DNA of 64,000 nt from Aquisediminimonas sp031376385 (GCA_031376385.1 JANMDQ010000023.1:496001-560000); one strand, 5' to 3'; positions 44,281-53,138 are shown, counted from the first letter of the stretch. Numbers and translations: made by a program. The notes: a model not told the origin generated them from the sequence alone.

Positions 44281-45093
44281 GTGCCAGAGCTTCCTGAAGT
44301 CGAAACAACTGTGCGCGGGTTGATGCCTGTGCTGCGCGGCCAGCGTCTGGCGCGCGTTGAAACGCGCCGCGCTGATCTGCGCCGCCCGTTTCCGATTGAT
44401 TTGCGCCAGCGGATGACCGGGGCAGTGATCATAGGCCTGTCCCGCCGCGCCAAATACGGCCTCATTGAAACGGACCGGGGTGATACGATGGTTTTCCATC
44501 TTGGCATGTCAGGCCGGTGGCGCGTCGATCCTCAGGACGTGCTGACCCATGATCATCTGATATTGGAAACTGAGGGCGGTCGCGTGGTGGCCCTGAATGA
44601 TCCCCGCCGATTCGGATCAGTCGATTTGGTGGAGACTGCCGCCTTAGCCGAATTTTCAGCCTTTGCCGCGATGGGGCCCGAGCCGCTGGGCGATGAATTT
44701 GGCGCAGCCTATTTGGCCAAAGTGCTTGAAGGCCGCGCGGCACCGATCAAAAGCCTGCTGCTGGATCAACGCGTCGTGGCAGGCCTTGGCAATATTTACG
44801 TCTGCGAGGCGCTGCATATTTCCGGCATCGCGCCTTGGACACCAAGCGGCCACATCACCAAAACACGCCTGAGTCGGCTGGTTATCGCGATTAAGGACGT
44901 GCTGGCTGCGGCCATCGAAGCGGGCGGATCGACACTGCGTGATTATGCACGGCCGAACGGAGAGCTTGGCTATTTCTTCAAACAATGGCGCGTTTACGGG
45001 CGAGAAGGTCAAGACTGCGCTTGCGGAAAGCCCGTGTTGCGCCGCGTTGATGCAGGCAGATCCACCTTCTACTGTGGCAAATGTCAGCGTTAG
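44281..45093 (+). CDS. mutM: Formamidopyrimidine-DNA glycosylase (Fpg)
   Basis: A GTG-start protein of 270 residues; removal of the first residue exposes the catalytic Pro-Glu (PELPEVETTVRGL). FHLGMSGRW, LLDQRVVAGLGNIYVCEALH and the C-terminal zinc finger with Cys pairs (DCACGKP and YCGKCQR) are diagnostic. It excises 8-oxoguanine and ring-opened purines, cutting the abasic site by beta-delta elimination. The mutM/ubiE divergent arrangement is common in alphaproteobacteria. Confidence 0.97.
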   Translation: MPELPEVETTVRGLMPVLRGQRLARVETRRADLRRPFPIDLRQRMTGAVIIGLSRRAKYGLIETDRGDTMVFHLGMSGRWRVDPQDVLTHDHLILETEGGRVVALNDPRRFGSVDLVETAALAEFSAFAAMGPEPLGDEFGAAYLAKVLEGRAAPIKSLLLDQRVVAGLGNIYVCEALHISGIAPWTPSGHITKTRLSRLVIAIKDVLAAAIEAGGSTLRDYARPNGELGYFFKQWRVYGREGQDCACGKPVLRRVDAGRSTFYCGKCQR

Positions 45094-45096
45094 CGG

Positions 45097-45125
45097 TTGA
45101 CCTGCGGACTTGGCTTGGCTAATAC
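45097..45125 (+). promoter_or_regulatory. Housekeeping promoter for rpsT
   Basis: TTGACC and TAATAC are separated by exactly 17 bases, ending 71 bp before the rpsT start. This is the clearest sigma-70-type promoter in the window. Confidence 0.75.
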
Positions 45126-45196
45126 GGAAACATCGGTGGTGCGGGTGATTCCGCGCCGCTTTTCTTTTTGCACTATTAGTCGAAGGTTTTTGATCT

Positions 45197-45460
45197 ATGG
45201 CGAACACGCCCCAGGCCCGCAAGCGCATCCGTCGCAATGACCGTCGTGCCGAAATCAATCACAACCGGATCAGCCGCATTCGCACGTTCGTAAAGCGCGT
45301 AGAAGCTGCGATTGGCGCTGGCGACAAAGCTGCAGCGTCAGAAGCTCTGCTCGCCGCTCAGCCAGAAATGGCAAAGGGCGTTGCCAAGGGCGTCCTTCAC
45401 AAGAACACTGTTTCGCGGAAATTCTCGCGCCTGACGAAAGCCGTTTCAGCCATCGCCTAA
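45197..45460 (+). CDS. rpsT: 30S ribosomal protein S20
   Basis: An 87-residue highly basic protein beginning MANTPQARKRIRRNDRRAEINHNR in pieces typical of S20, with HKNTVSRKFSRLTKAV at the C-terminus. It binds 16S rRNA early in 30S assembly. It has its own promoter upstream and a strong hairpin terminator 25 bp downstream, so it is monocistronic. Confidence 0.98.
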   Translation: MANTPQARKRIRRNDRRAEINHNRISRIRTFVKRVEAAIGAGDKAAASEALLAAQPEMAKGVAKGVLHKNTVSRKFSRLTKAVSAIA

Positions 45461-45484
45461 TCTCAATTTGAGACAATGGTTAAC

Positions 45485-45519
45485 AAGGCCCGCTGATCAC
45501 ATGATTGGCGGGCCTTTTT
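45485..45519 (+). terminator. Rho-independent terminator of rpsT
   Basis: GGCCCGC pairs with GCGGGCC across a 14-base loop and is followed by five T residues, 25 bp after the rpsT stop. Confidence 0.9.
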
Positions 45520-45549
45520 GTTTGTGATGAGAAAATGACAAGAACCACC

Positions 45550-45741
45550 GAGTCCCCGCGATTCGCATCCTGTCTAAAATGACCCCCGTCTTATTTATTG
45601 TGATAAATCATATGGTTATTCTGTTTTTACAGATTCCCGTGCTTCTTGCCGTCAATCCGATTTATTTCAATTTTGTGAAATTGATTCGTTGATTGGGCGT
45701 GCCCCATCTCCCACAAATTGATCATCGGCTCCGCGCGAATC
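45550..45741. promoter_or_regulatory. dnaA upstream region: five GANTC sites and two TGTG-centred inverted repeats
   Basis: GANTC occurs at 45550, 45560, 45632, 45683 and 45737. Two inverted repeats lie at 45593-45608 (ATTTAT, TGTG, ATAAAT) and 45667-45684 (TCAATTT, TGTG, AAATTGA), sharing the same four-base centre. GANTC is the CcrM methylation site that influences dnaA in Caulobacter. I see no clear TTATCCACA-type DnaA box, so an origin is not claimed. This stretch is part of a gene-free gap from 45461 to 45873. Confidence 0.6.
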
Positions 45742-45873
45742 AGCGAAGAGCTTGGGGTCAGATCAGCTTTGTACCGGAGCGCCATATATTTGACGCGGCG
45801 GAGACGATGTGACTGGATTTGGGGGGACTGCTTCGGGGTGAGGCGGGACTGATGTGATAGGTAGGGAGTGTTC

Positions 45874-47265
45874 GTGACTGAGTTTGACGCGTCTTCCGCA
45901 GTGTCGGAAGCAATATTGCCAGAAATGGAATGGCAACAAGTGCGTCAGGCTCTCCGGCAGAGCCTTGGTGCGCGGAGTTTTGACCATTGGTTGAAACCTG
46001 TTGCGCTGACAGGTCATGTCGCGGCGTCTGGCACGATCATCCTCAGCGTTTCTTCGAGCTTTATGGCCAATTGGCTGCGCACACATCATGCCGACCGGTT
46101 GTTGCAGGCGTGGCGCGCGATCAGCCCGTCTGTTCAGACAGTGGAAATCGCCTGCACATCAGATGCCGCTTTGCTCAAACGCGCAGCAGATGTTCCCGTT
46201 GCGGAGGCTCCGATCGAGGCGGAGGCTTCCGTTGCAGCGAAGCCCAGCCCGTTTGATCCGCGCTATACTTTTGACACTTATGTCAGCGGATCGACCAATA
46301 TGGTCGCGGCGGGTGCGGCGCGTGCCCTTGCCGAAGGGCGCAATGCGCTGTGCAACCCCCTTTTCATTCATGCGCAAACGGGGCAGGGCAAAACCCATAT
46401 TCTGCAAGCCATTGGCCATGCGTGGCACGCCGCCAACCCTGGCAAGATCGCGCTGTATATGTCGGCAGAACGGTTCATGCTCGACTTCGTCAGTGCTGTG
46501 CGCGCGCGCGATACATTCAGTTTCAAGGCGCGGCTGCGGGCGGCAGATTTGTTGATGATTGACGATGTGCAGTTCATCGCGGGCAAAGAAACCACGCAAG
46601 AAGAATTCCTCCATACCGTCGATGATATCCTCAGCCATGGCGGTAAGCTTGTCATCAGTGCTGACCGCGCGCCTCAAATGCTGGACGGTGTGGAAGGGCG
46701 CATATTGTCACGCCTCACGCAGGGGCTGGTGGTTGATGTGAAGCCTGCGGATTTCGGTCTACGCCGCGCGATTATGGCCAAGAAGGCCAATGCAATGGCA
46801 GGCGTCACGATCACTGACGATGTGCTTGATATGCTGGCTGGGCGGATCGTTTCAAACGTCCGCGAACTCGAAGGAGCGCTCAACCGGCTGGTGGCTTATG
46901 CGTCTTTGAGTGACACAGCCATCACGCCAGAATTTGCCGAGGAAGTGCTCGCCGATATGTTCCGCGCCAGCCAGCGCCGGATCACAATAGATGAAATTCA
47001 AAAGCGCGTGTCGGACCATTTCCGGATCCGCCAAGCCGAAATGGTCTCCGCCCGCCGCGCCCGCGAAGTCGCTCGGCCCCGCCAAATTGCGATGTACTTG
47101 GCCAAGCAGCTCACTCCGCGCTCGCTTCCTGAAATCGGGCGGCGCTTTGGCGGGCGTGATCACACGACAGTCATCCACGCCGTGCGTCAGATTGAACGGC
47201 TGCGCGGGATTGATACTGATATCGACAATGATGTCCGTTCGCTGATGCGGGCGTTGGAGGGGTAG
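45874..47265 (+). CDS. dnaA: Chromosomal replication initiator DnaA
   Basis: GTG 45874 is preferred over the in-frame GTG at 45868 because TAGGGAG is then at proper spacing; the protein is 463 residues. The N-terminal domain (WQQVRQALRQSLGARSFDHWLKP) is followed by the AAA+ module with Walker A TGQGKTH, Walker B LLMIDDVQFI and the arginine-finger region. Domain IV contains RQIAMYLAKQLTPRSLPEIGRRFGGRDHTTVIHA, the DnaA signature. It opens the replication origin as an ATP-bound oligomer. Domain II is short. Confidence 0.97.
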   Translation: MTEFDASSAVSEAILPEMEWQQVRQALRQSLGARSFDHWLKPVALTGHVAASGTIILSVSSSFMANWLRTHHADRLLQAWRAISPSVQTVEIACTSDAALLKRAADVPVAEAPIEAEASVAAKPSPFDPRYTFDTYVSGSTNMVAAGAARALAEGRNALCNPLFIHAQTGQGKTHILQAIGHAWHAANPGKIALYMSAERFMLDFVSAVRARDTFSFKARLRAADLLMIDDVQFIAGKETTQEEFLHTVDDILSHGGKLVISADRAPQMLDGVEGRILSRLTQGLVVDVKPADFGLRRAIMAKKANAMAGVTITDDVLDMLAGRIVSNVRELEGALNRLVAYASLSDTAITPEFAEEVLADMFRASQRRITIDEIQKRVSDHFRIRQAEMVSARRAREVARPRQIAMYLAKQLTPRSLPEIGRRFGGRDHTTVIHAVRQIERLRGIDTDIDNDVRSLMRALEG

Positions 47266-47274
47266 GGTCGCTGC

Positions 47275-47354
47275 GTGCTCCGGGCTTGACCCGGAGCCTA
47301 GAAGTCCCAAACGGTGAACCATCCCAACTGGACTCCGGGTCAAGCCCGGAGCAC
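47275..47354. repeat. 22-bp perfect inverted repeat between dnaA and the DUF4136 gene
   Basis: Arms 47275-47296 and 47333-47354 are perfectly complementary with a 36-base loop; the arm begins GTGCTCCGGGCTTGACCCGG. This is an interspersed repeat family seen across alphaproteobacteria. It separates convergent genes and may serve as a two-way terminator. Confidence 0.88.
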
Positions 47355-47365
47355 TGCTTCGGTGA

Positions 47366-48043
47366 CTACCCCTTCTTCGGCGGTGCCACCGTAATCTTCA
47401 CCGTCTCCCCCGAATTCCCGGGAAAACCAGTGAACATGGCGTCGATCAGGTTGGGCACCAGATAGGTCAGATTGTCATTGAGAGACATGGCCTTGGCATT
47501 GCCTTCAAACACGCGTTCACCTGATCCAGACTTTTCGATTTTCATCGTCAAGTCGCTGGTAAAGACCGTGTAGCTTTCCACTTCATCGCGAAATCCGGAG
47601 CCGAAGAGGAAAGGGTCATTGAATCCGTAAGCATAGAAGCCGCCGCGCCAGCGGTAAGCGCTGGGGTAATAGCCACCAAAGCCGCCACGGCACCACGGAT
47701 CATAAAAGCTGTTACAATTGTTGAAGCTTGGTACTGTCCGCAGCTTTTCCTTACCTTGATCAACGCCGTAAGCCACTTTCACCACCAACGCGGCTTGGCC
47801 GGGGGAAGACGCAGGCTGATAGCCAACGGCGGCCAGACGCTGGCTGACCTGATTAGCGTAGGTCGCAAATTCCAGACCGCCCTCTAACCGGGGATCATCA
47901 GACTTGATCACAAATGTCTGGCCCTGCGGCACTGGCATCGCTTGAAAGCGGTTGACCTTGGCATTGAAATTTTGCGCGCACCCCGCCACGGCCAACAGGG
48001 CCAGCGGGGCAGCAATACGGGCAATCTTATGCAGAGCAGACAT
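47366..48043 (-). CDS. DUF4136 outer-envelope lipoprotein
   Basis: A 225-residue protein with a lipoprotein signal peptide (lipobox LAVAGC at about residues 17-22). The mature part has ARVNRFQAMPVPQGQTFVI-like and LEFATYANQVSQRLAAVGYQP segments, then a Gly/Tyr/Phe-rich middle (CRGGFGGYYPSAYRWRGGFYAYG) and LTMKIEKSG, matching DUF4136. The function is unknown; likely a periplasm-facing lipoprotein. It is convergent with dnaA. Confidence 0.82.
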   Translation of the reverse strand: MSALHKIARIAAPLALLAVAGCAQNFNAKVNRFQAMPVPQGQTFVIKSDDPRLEGGLEFATYANQVSQRLAAVGYQPASSPGQAALVVKVAYGVDQGKEKLRTVPSFNNCNSFYDPWCRGGFGGYYPSAYRWRGGFYAYGFNDPFLFGSGFRDEVESYTVFTSDLTMKIEKSGSGERVFEGNAKAMSLNDNLTYLVPNLIDAMFTGFPGNSGETVKITVAPPKKG

Positions 48044-48163
48044 GGTGTTCAGCCTTTCCTCAAAACGCGACTCGGTGCTGGGCCTTTACGGCTCCTTAAT
48101 TGAATATAGGATCGCCCAACCGGGCTGAACAGGGGTTGAATAGAGAGGGGCTGAGCGTGCGGT

Positions 48164-49153
48164 TTAGCGCGCGAGGCCAAGCGCCTCATAAGTCCGCTCT
48201 AAAGTGGGAATGGCCAGAGCCGACGCCCGGGATGCGCCCGCGACCAAAACGGCATCAAGTGCGGCATGATCATCTTTCAGGGCCGTGAACCGTGCTGAGA
48301 TGGGCGCGAGTTTTTCAACCATCAATTCACCCAGTGCGGGCTTGAACGCCCCGAATCCTTGCCCGCCAAATCGGGCTAGCACCGCGTCAACGCTCTCATC
48401 GCCAAGAGCTGCGTAAATGCCCACCAGGTTCAGCGCCTCTGCTCGCCCTTCCAACCCCGCCGCTTCCGACGGCAGGCCGTCGGGATCGGTCTTGGCCTTC
48501 CGCACCTTGGTCATGATCGTGTCAGCATCATCGGTCAGGTTGATCCGGCTTGCGTCGCTGGGGTCAGACTTTGACATTTTGGCGGACCCATCACGCAAAG
48601 ACATGATCCGCGCGGCGGCCTTGGGGATGATCGGATTGGGCAGCGTAAACACCTCCCCAAATTCTTGATTGAAGCTTTGCGCAATATCGCGGGCCAGCTC
48701 CAGATGCTGTTTCTGATCCTCCCCCACCGGCACATGCGTCGCCTGATAAAGCAGCACGTCTGCGGCCTGAAGGATGGGATAGGTATAAAGCGCAATTGAC
48801 GCGCTTTCGCGGTTCTTTCCCGATTTATCCTTGAACTGCGTCATCCGGTTGAGCCAGCCCATCCGCGCGGTGCCCGTCAGCAGCCATTGCAGCTGTGCAT
48901 GTTCAGGCACGCGGGCTTGGTTGAACAATATGACTTTATCCGTATCCAGCCCGCAAGCGATCAGCGCCGCTGCCATTTCGCGTGTGCCGGCCCGCAATTC
49001 GGCGGGCACGTGTGGCATCGAAATAGCATGAAGATCAGCCAGAAAATACAAGCACTCCCCATCATGCTGCATCTGCACCCAATTGCGGATCGCACCCAGA
49101 TAGTTGCCCAGATGCAAATTGCCTGTTGGCTGAATACCGGAAACCACACGCAT
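48164..49153 (-). CDS. trpS: Tryptophanyl-tRNA synthetase
   Basis: A 329-residue class I synthetase. GIQPTGNLHLGNYLGAI carries the HIGH-type motif, VPVGEDQKQHLELARDIA is typical of TrpRS, and AKMSKSD is the KMSKS loop near residue 195. It overlaps the murJ stop by one base (TGATG), placing it in a secB-murJ-trpS operon. Confidence 0.97.
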   Translation of the reverse strand: MRVVSGIQPTGNLHLGNYLGAIRNWVQMQHDGECLYFLADLHAISMPHVPAELRAGTREMAAALIACGLDTDKVILFNQARVPEHAQLQWLLTGTARMGWLNRMTQFKDKSGKNRESASIALYTYPILQAADVLLYQATHVPVGEDQKQHLELARDIAQSFNQEFGEVFTLPNPIIPKAAARIMSLRDGSAKMSKSDPSDASRINLTDDADTIMTKVRKAKTDPDGLPSEAAGLEGRAEALNLVGIYAALGDESVDAVLARFGGQGFGAFKPALGELMVEKLAPISARFTALKDDHAALDAVLVAGASRASALAIPTLERTYEALGLAR

Positions 49154-50715
49154 CAGATGTCACTCGCTTTTTTCCGGCGCAGCAGGACGAGGACATCATC
49201 CTTGTTGATCGCGCCAATCGTCCAGCCAAGGCCGAAATAGACGATGCCGCCGGTGCCGAGCAGAGCCATAAGCGCCGCCATCCGCTCAATGGTGGACCCA
49301 TCAAAATAACTACCGAGCATCCGGTTAAGCAGCATGATCGCAGCCCCCATCGCGAGCGCGGCAACCAGCTGGCGCAGCACGCGAAAGCCGACCTTTGGAT
49401 CAATCGCGAAATGCCCGCGCCGCCGCAAGATGATGAACAAGGCCGCGCAGTTGATCCACGCCGTCAGCATCAGCGCGATGGCCAGCCCGTAAAGCCCGAA
49501 GAAGGGTATAAGCGCAAAGTTAAGCGCGATATTGGCCGCCAGCACCCACATCGCAATCTTGAGCGGAGTCTTGGTATCTTCGCGCGCGAAAAACCCGGGC
49601 GTCAGCACCTTGACCAACACATAGGCAGGCAGGCCTAGCGCCACAATCGCCAGTGTATTTCCCGTGATAATCGCATCTTCAGCGGTAAATTGCCCGCCCC
49701 GGAACAGCGCGTTGACCAACGGCACACCAGCGGCGGCAAAGGCTACAGCGGCAGGCAGCGTCAGCAGCATGGCCAAATCAAGCGCTTGGTTCTGTATCTT
49801 ATTGGCTTCCTCAGGCTTACCCTGATCGACAAATTTGCTGATCGACGGCAGGATCGCCGTGCCAAGGGCTGTGCCAATAATGCCCAAGGGTAGCTGATTG
49901 AGCCGGTCCGCATAATTCAGATGCGCCATTGATCCTTCACGCAAATAGCTGACGAACTGAGTGTCGATCAGGATGCTGACTTGATAGACACCAGCGGCAA
50001 AGGTGGCTGGGATAACAACGCGGAAAAACTGCCGTACGCCCGGCGTGATTTTGGGTTTGCGCAATTTGAGCGTAATGCCTGCCTTGCGCGCGGTCCACCA
50101 AACAAGGCCAAGCTGCACAACCCCGCCCACGACAACAGCAATGGCGAGCGCGTGGGCACTGGCAGCACCTCCGTCCTGCACCAGCAGCAACGCCACCAGC
50201 ATCGCCATATTGAGGAGGGCCGGGGCAAAAGCTGCACTGGCAAACTTATCCATCGAATTGAGGATGCCCGAAAACAGCGAAACCAGACTGATCAACATCA
50301 GATAGGGAAAAGTGATCCGCGACAGATCAACCGTCAGGTCAAATTTCGCCGCGTCCCCGGCATAACCAGAGGCGAGCAGCCAGACCATGGCAGGCATGGC
50401 GATCTGGCCAATCAGCGTGAACAGCGCGAGGATGGGAAGGAAAACCGCCAGCACTTCTTCAGAAAAGCGCTTGGCCTCTTCTAGCCCGCCTTCGCCGTGG
50501 AACCGCTGGCTGAACAGCGGCACGAAGCCTGCCGAAAACGCACCTTCGCCGAAAAAACGTCGGAACGTGTTGGGCAGGCGAAAGGCCACCAGAAACGCAT
50601 CGGCAAACATATTTGCGCCCAGCAAGCGGGCCATCACCATTTCACGGGCGAAGCCCAGCACCCGGCTGACCATAGTGAGGCCGCCGATGGTTCCGACTGC
50701 TTTTCCCAGTTTCAT
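49153..50715 (-). CDS. murJ: Lipid II flippase MurJ
   Basis: A 520-residue protein with 13-14 hydrophobic segments. The start (GTIGGLTMVSRVLGFAREMVMARLLGA) and MAHLNYADRLNQLPLGIIGTALGTAILPSISK are MurJ hallmarks. It moves lipid-linked peptidoglycan precursor across the inner membrane. It lies 6 bp downstream of secB. Confidence 0.96.
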   Translation of the reverse strand: MKLGKAVGTIGGLTMVSRVLGFAREMVMARLLGANMFADAFLVAFRLPNTFRRFFGEGAFSAGFVPLFSQRFHGEGGLEEAKRFSEEVLAVFLPILALFTLIGQIAMPAMVWLLASGYAGDAAKFDLTVDLSRITFPYLMLISLVSLFSGILNSMDKFASAAFAPALLNMAMLVALLLVQDGGAASAHALAIAVVVGGVVQLGLVWWTARKAGITLKLRKPKITPGVRQFFRVVIPATFAAGVYQVSILIDTQFVSYLREGSMAHLNYADRLNQLPLGIIGTALGTAILPSISKFVDQGKPEEANKIQNQALDLAMLLTLPAAVAFAAAGVPLVNALFRGGQFTAEDAIITGNTLAIVALGLPAYVLVKVLTPGFFAREDTKTPLKIAMWVLAANIALNFALIPFFGLYGLAIALMLTAWINCAALFIILRRRGHFAIDPKVGFRVLRQLVAALAMGAAIMLLNRMLGSYFDGSTIERMAALMALLGTGGIVYFGLGWTIGAINKDDVLVLLRRKKASDI

Positions 50716-50721
50716 GACCGG

Positions 50722-51228
50722 TTACGCGTTGCCTTCGACTTGACCGAGGGCTTCACCAGCCTGAGCTTCGGCCTGCGCCATATAGAGCGCGCCGAAATCA
50801 ATCGGATCGAGCATCAGAGGGGGGAAGCCGCCATCACGGACCACGTCCGCCACGACGCGGCGGGCAAAGGGGAAGAGCAGACGCGGTGCTTCGGCCAGCA
50901 AAAACGGCTGCACTTGATCGTCAGGGATGTTGCGCAATCCGAACAGGCCGGCATATTGCAACTCCACCTGAAACGCGACTTTGTCTGCGGCGGCGGCGCG
51001 AATATCGATTTTCAGGACGACTTCATGAACATCATCGCCGGCTTCGCTGGACCCGATGTTAAACTGGACATCAATCTGCGGCTGGCCCTGCCATTGAAAC
51101 ACAGCAGGTGCGTTGGGATTTTCGAACGACAAATCCTTGATATATTGCATGATGAGGCCCGCAGAAGGCGATGTATCTTCACCATTTGGCATGGGTGTGG
51201 TCATCGGTGCGTCGGTGTCGTCGGCCAT
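50722..51228 (-). CDS. secB: Protein-export chaperone SecB
   Basis: A 168-residue protein with the SecB core: IMQYIKDLSFENPNAP, VHEVVLKIDIRA, FQVELQYAGLFGL and LLFPFARRVVADVVRDGGFPPLMLDPIDF. SecB tetramers hold preproteins unfolded and deliver them to SecA. It heads the secB-murJ-trpS unit. Confidence 0.97.
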   Translation of the reverse strand: MADDTDAPMTTPMPNGEDTSPSAGLIMQYIKDLSFENPNAPAVFQWQGQPQIDVQFNIGSSEAGDDVHEVVLKIDIRAAAADKVAFQVELQYAGLFGLRNIPDDQVQPFLLAEAPRLLFPFARRVVADVVRDGGFPPLMLDPIDFGALYMAQAEAQAGEALGQVEGNA

Positions 51229-51455
51229 GAAATCTCGTTCCTAATGTGATTGGCAAGCAAGCCCGCGCGCCTAGCAGGGGTGGAGGAAGAGGGCAATGGT
51301 GTTGGAGTTGGAGGGTGACGGTCAGACAAATGTGCCTGTGCATGTGTCTTGCATTAGCCCGCCGTCTCCGCCCCCTGAGGCCCGCCAGCGATAGAGCCGT
51401 GGACGAGGATCGTATGGCCCCAGAAAAGGTCGCCATCATTGAAATAGGCTGAAAA

Positions 51456-51794
51456 TCACTCATCTCCATCCATCACGATGCTTTCTAACGTCAGCCGTGA
51501 TAGGAAATTTTCGCGGTCAATCGGCACGGCGTCATCGTCGTCATTCCACTCATTTGCGATTTCCAGCAGATCGTCAGCAGCTTTGTCTTTCATCCGCGCC
51601 AGCCACCCCGCTTCATCGGTCCAAAACGCGCGTGCTTGGTCTAAAATGGGGGCAGCCTCATCTTCGGTCATTCGGACACTCCTTGCTAAAACGCGAGTTA
51701 GATTCGTTCCGCGATGTGGATAACGATGCACCGCCGCCGCAATATCGTCACCGAAATTTTTGACGGCCCATAGGTTCGCAACCAGAGTGGACAC
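51456..51794 (-). CDS. Acidic hypothetical protein, possible LexA-type box upstream
   Basis: A 112-residue protein from GTG 51794, strongly acidic, especially WNDDDDAVPIDRENF at about residues 82-96. I recognise no family. VANLWAVKNFGDDIAAAVHRYP and LLEIANEWNDD look helical, and no signal or membrane segment is present. A GTTC-N7-GTTC box lies 29 bp before the start. Preceding sequence lacks a strong Shine-Dalgarno. Its position next to an empty 670-bp gap suggests an accessory gene. Confidence 0.55.
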   Translation of the reverse strand: MSTLVANLWAVKNFGDDIAAAVHRYPHRGTNLTRVLARSVRMTEDEAAPILDQARAFWTDEAGWLARMKDKAADDLLEIANEWNDDDDAVPIDRENFLSRLTLESIVMDGDE

Positions 51795-51806
51795 GTTTTA
51801 TTGGTG

Positions 51807-51837
51807 TTGACAAAATAAGAGTGTTCATCTAATGTTC
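51807..51837 (+). promoter_or_regulatory. Putative plus-strand promoter overlapped by a LexA-type box
   Basis: TTGACA (51807-51812) and TAATGT (51830-51835) are spaced 17 bases apart. A GTTC-N7-GTTC box (51823-51837) covers the -10 element, the geometry expected of a LexA-repressed promoter. No open frame follows directly downstream. Confidence 0.45.
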
Positions 51838-51838
51838 C

Positions 51839-51927
51839 ATCTGCTCTTTGAAACCCTGCCGCAGCGCGCAGCAGATTGTGAATGACTGATCCGTGCCACC
51901 GCGCGCGGGATCTTGCGCCTGATCAGT
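51839..51927 (+). ncRNA. Possible small structured RNA (two successive hairpins)
   Basis: Just after the putative promoter, ATCTGCT (51839-51845) pairs with AGCAGAT (51870-51876), then ACTGATC (51885-51891) pairs with GATCAGT (51921-51927). The two 7-bp stems enclose GC-rich loops. No known RNA family is recognised and no T-rich terminator is seen, so this is speculative. Confidence 0.25.
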
Positions 51928-52471
51928 GCGAACAGCCGTTAATGCGGCGATATTGTGTCTACTTTCTCACCTCCCAGATTAAGCTTTTTGATGGGGTAAG
52001 GCGTTGTGTGTAACGAGTGAAAGGGCGCGGTTGGCTCCCGCTGTGCCACGTCCAAAAAAGAACCCTTCCATAAGCGTTTCAGGTGTCAACCATGTGTCAA
52101 CTTTGGTGATAAGGTGCTCGGGGTAAATGCACTGGGTACACCGTTCAAAGGGAGATTTTTCTTCTAAATCCAAAGCTGTTTCAAACGTGCGACTGGCACA
52201 ACTTTACTAAACTTTGGGCCTTGTGTTAAAAGTTTCGAAAGCCTGTCAGCCGCGTCAAAGCGGCACTGAAGTGACAGAAACACCCTATTTGGCTGGGAAG
52301 ATTACGACCAGAAGGGAGGCTTGAGGCAAATTTGCTTCGTCATCGCCTCAATTCTGATCGCGCCGTAAACAGCATAATAATCTTCGCACTCGCACAAGTG
52401 CCTATTTGAAACTCGGCGCATCTGTGCCTATATCAATGCCAACACCCCATTAGGAGGCGCGCGGGATCATT
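51928..52471. other. Gene-free stretch before the Tim44-like gene
   Basis: No credible coding sequence. It holds the second 29-nt motif at 52078, a GCAAATTTGC palindrome at 52326-52335, and TTGAGGC/GCCTCAA arms at 52321-52351. It is AT-richer than its flanks. Confidence 0.5.
52078..52106 (-). repeat. 29-nt motif, copy 2 (paired TTGACAC boxes)
   Basis: Differs from copy 1 at 26984 only by TA/AT in the centre. Both copies are in gene-free DNA upstream, on the same strand, of small accessory genes. Confidence 0.65.
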
Positions 52472-53128
52472 GTGACCGGCATTATAATCTTCGCGCTTGT
52501 GGCGCTTTTTCTGGGCCTTCGGCTCTATTCCGTGCTTGGCAAACGCACGGGGCATGAACAGACGTTCGGTAAGCCCGAAGGCACCATCGCTCCCCCTATT
52601 TCAGGCCGCACTTCGCCTGATGAGGCCAAAGACCGTGCTCCTGTGGGCGAGCTTTCGGCTCCTGTTGCCGAATTGGGTGCAAGCGAAGGCCTGCGCGCGA
52701 TATCGGCGGCAGACCGCAGCTTTTCCCCCGAAGGCTTTGTTGACGGCGCGGGCCAGGCCTACCGCCTGATCCTTGAAGCCTATTGGAAGGGCGACATGGC
52801 CGATGTTCGCGGTTTCATTGCTGACGATGTCCATGAAGCTTTCGAAGGTGCCATCACGGCGCGTAACGAAGCCGGAGAAGTCCTCGACAATCGGTTGATC
52901 AGCATCGAACGCGCGATGATCAGCACAGCTTCGCTTGACGCGGGTATTGCGACCATCACCGTGCGCTTTGACGCTGATATTGCCGCTGTGACTCGCGATA
53001 AGGCTGGAACGGTGATTGCCGGTTCTCTTTCTGACGCTGTGCCAACCCATGACGCATGGACATTCAGCCGCACCTTGCGGGCCAGTGATCCAAACTGGAT
53101 TTTGACGGATACTGACGAAGCGTCGTAA
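52472..53128 (+). CDS. Tim44-like domain protein
   Basis: A GTG-start protein of 218 residues. An N-terminal membrane anchor (IIIFALVALFLGLRLYSVLGKRTG) is followed by a variable linker and a C-terminal Tim44-like domain (about residues 85-215: FVDGAGQAYRLILEAYWKGDMADVRGFIADDVHEAF, then HDAWTFSRTLRASDPNWILTDT). Bacterial Tim44-like proteins are inner-membrane proteins of uncertain role, related to the mitochondrial import motor component. It precedes mltA by 10 bp, the conserved sphingomonad/alphaproteobacterial order with smr. Confidence 0.9.
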   Translation: MTGIIIFALVALFLGLRLYSVLGKRTGHEQTFGKPEGTIAPPISGRTSPDEAKDRAPVGELSAPVAELGASEGLRAISAADRSFSPEGFVDGAGQAYRLILEAYWKGDMADVRGFIADDVHEAFEGAITARNEAGEVLDNRLISIERAMISTASLDAGIATITVRFDADIAAVTRDKAGTVIAGSLSDAVPTHDAWTFSRTLRASDPNWILTDTDEAS

Positions 53129-53138
53129 GGCGGTAGTC

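Noticed and set aside
45461..45873. Replication origin upstream of dnaA
   Set aside because: AT-rich patches and GANTC sites exist, but I see no cluster of DnaA boxes; alphaproteobacterial origins are often elsewhere.
51979..52173. A 64-codon minus-strand frame covering the second 29-nt motif
   Set aside because: No ribosome-binding site or family resemblance; the similarity to copy 1 is confined to the 29-nt motif and continues in different sequence.
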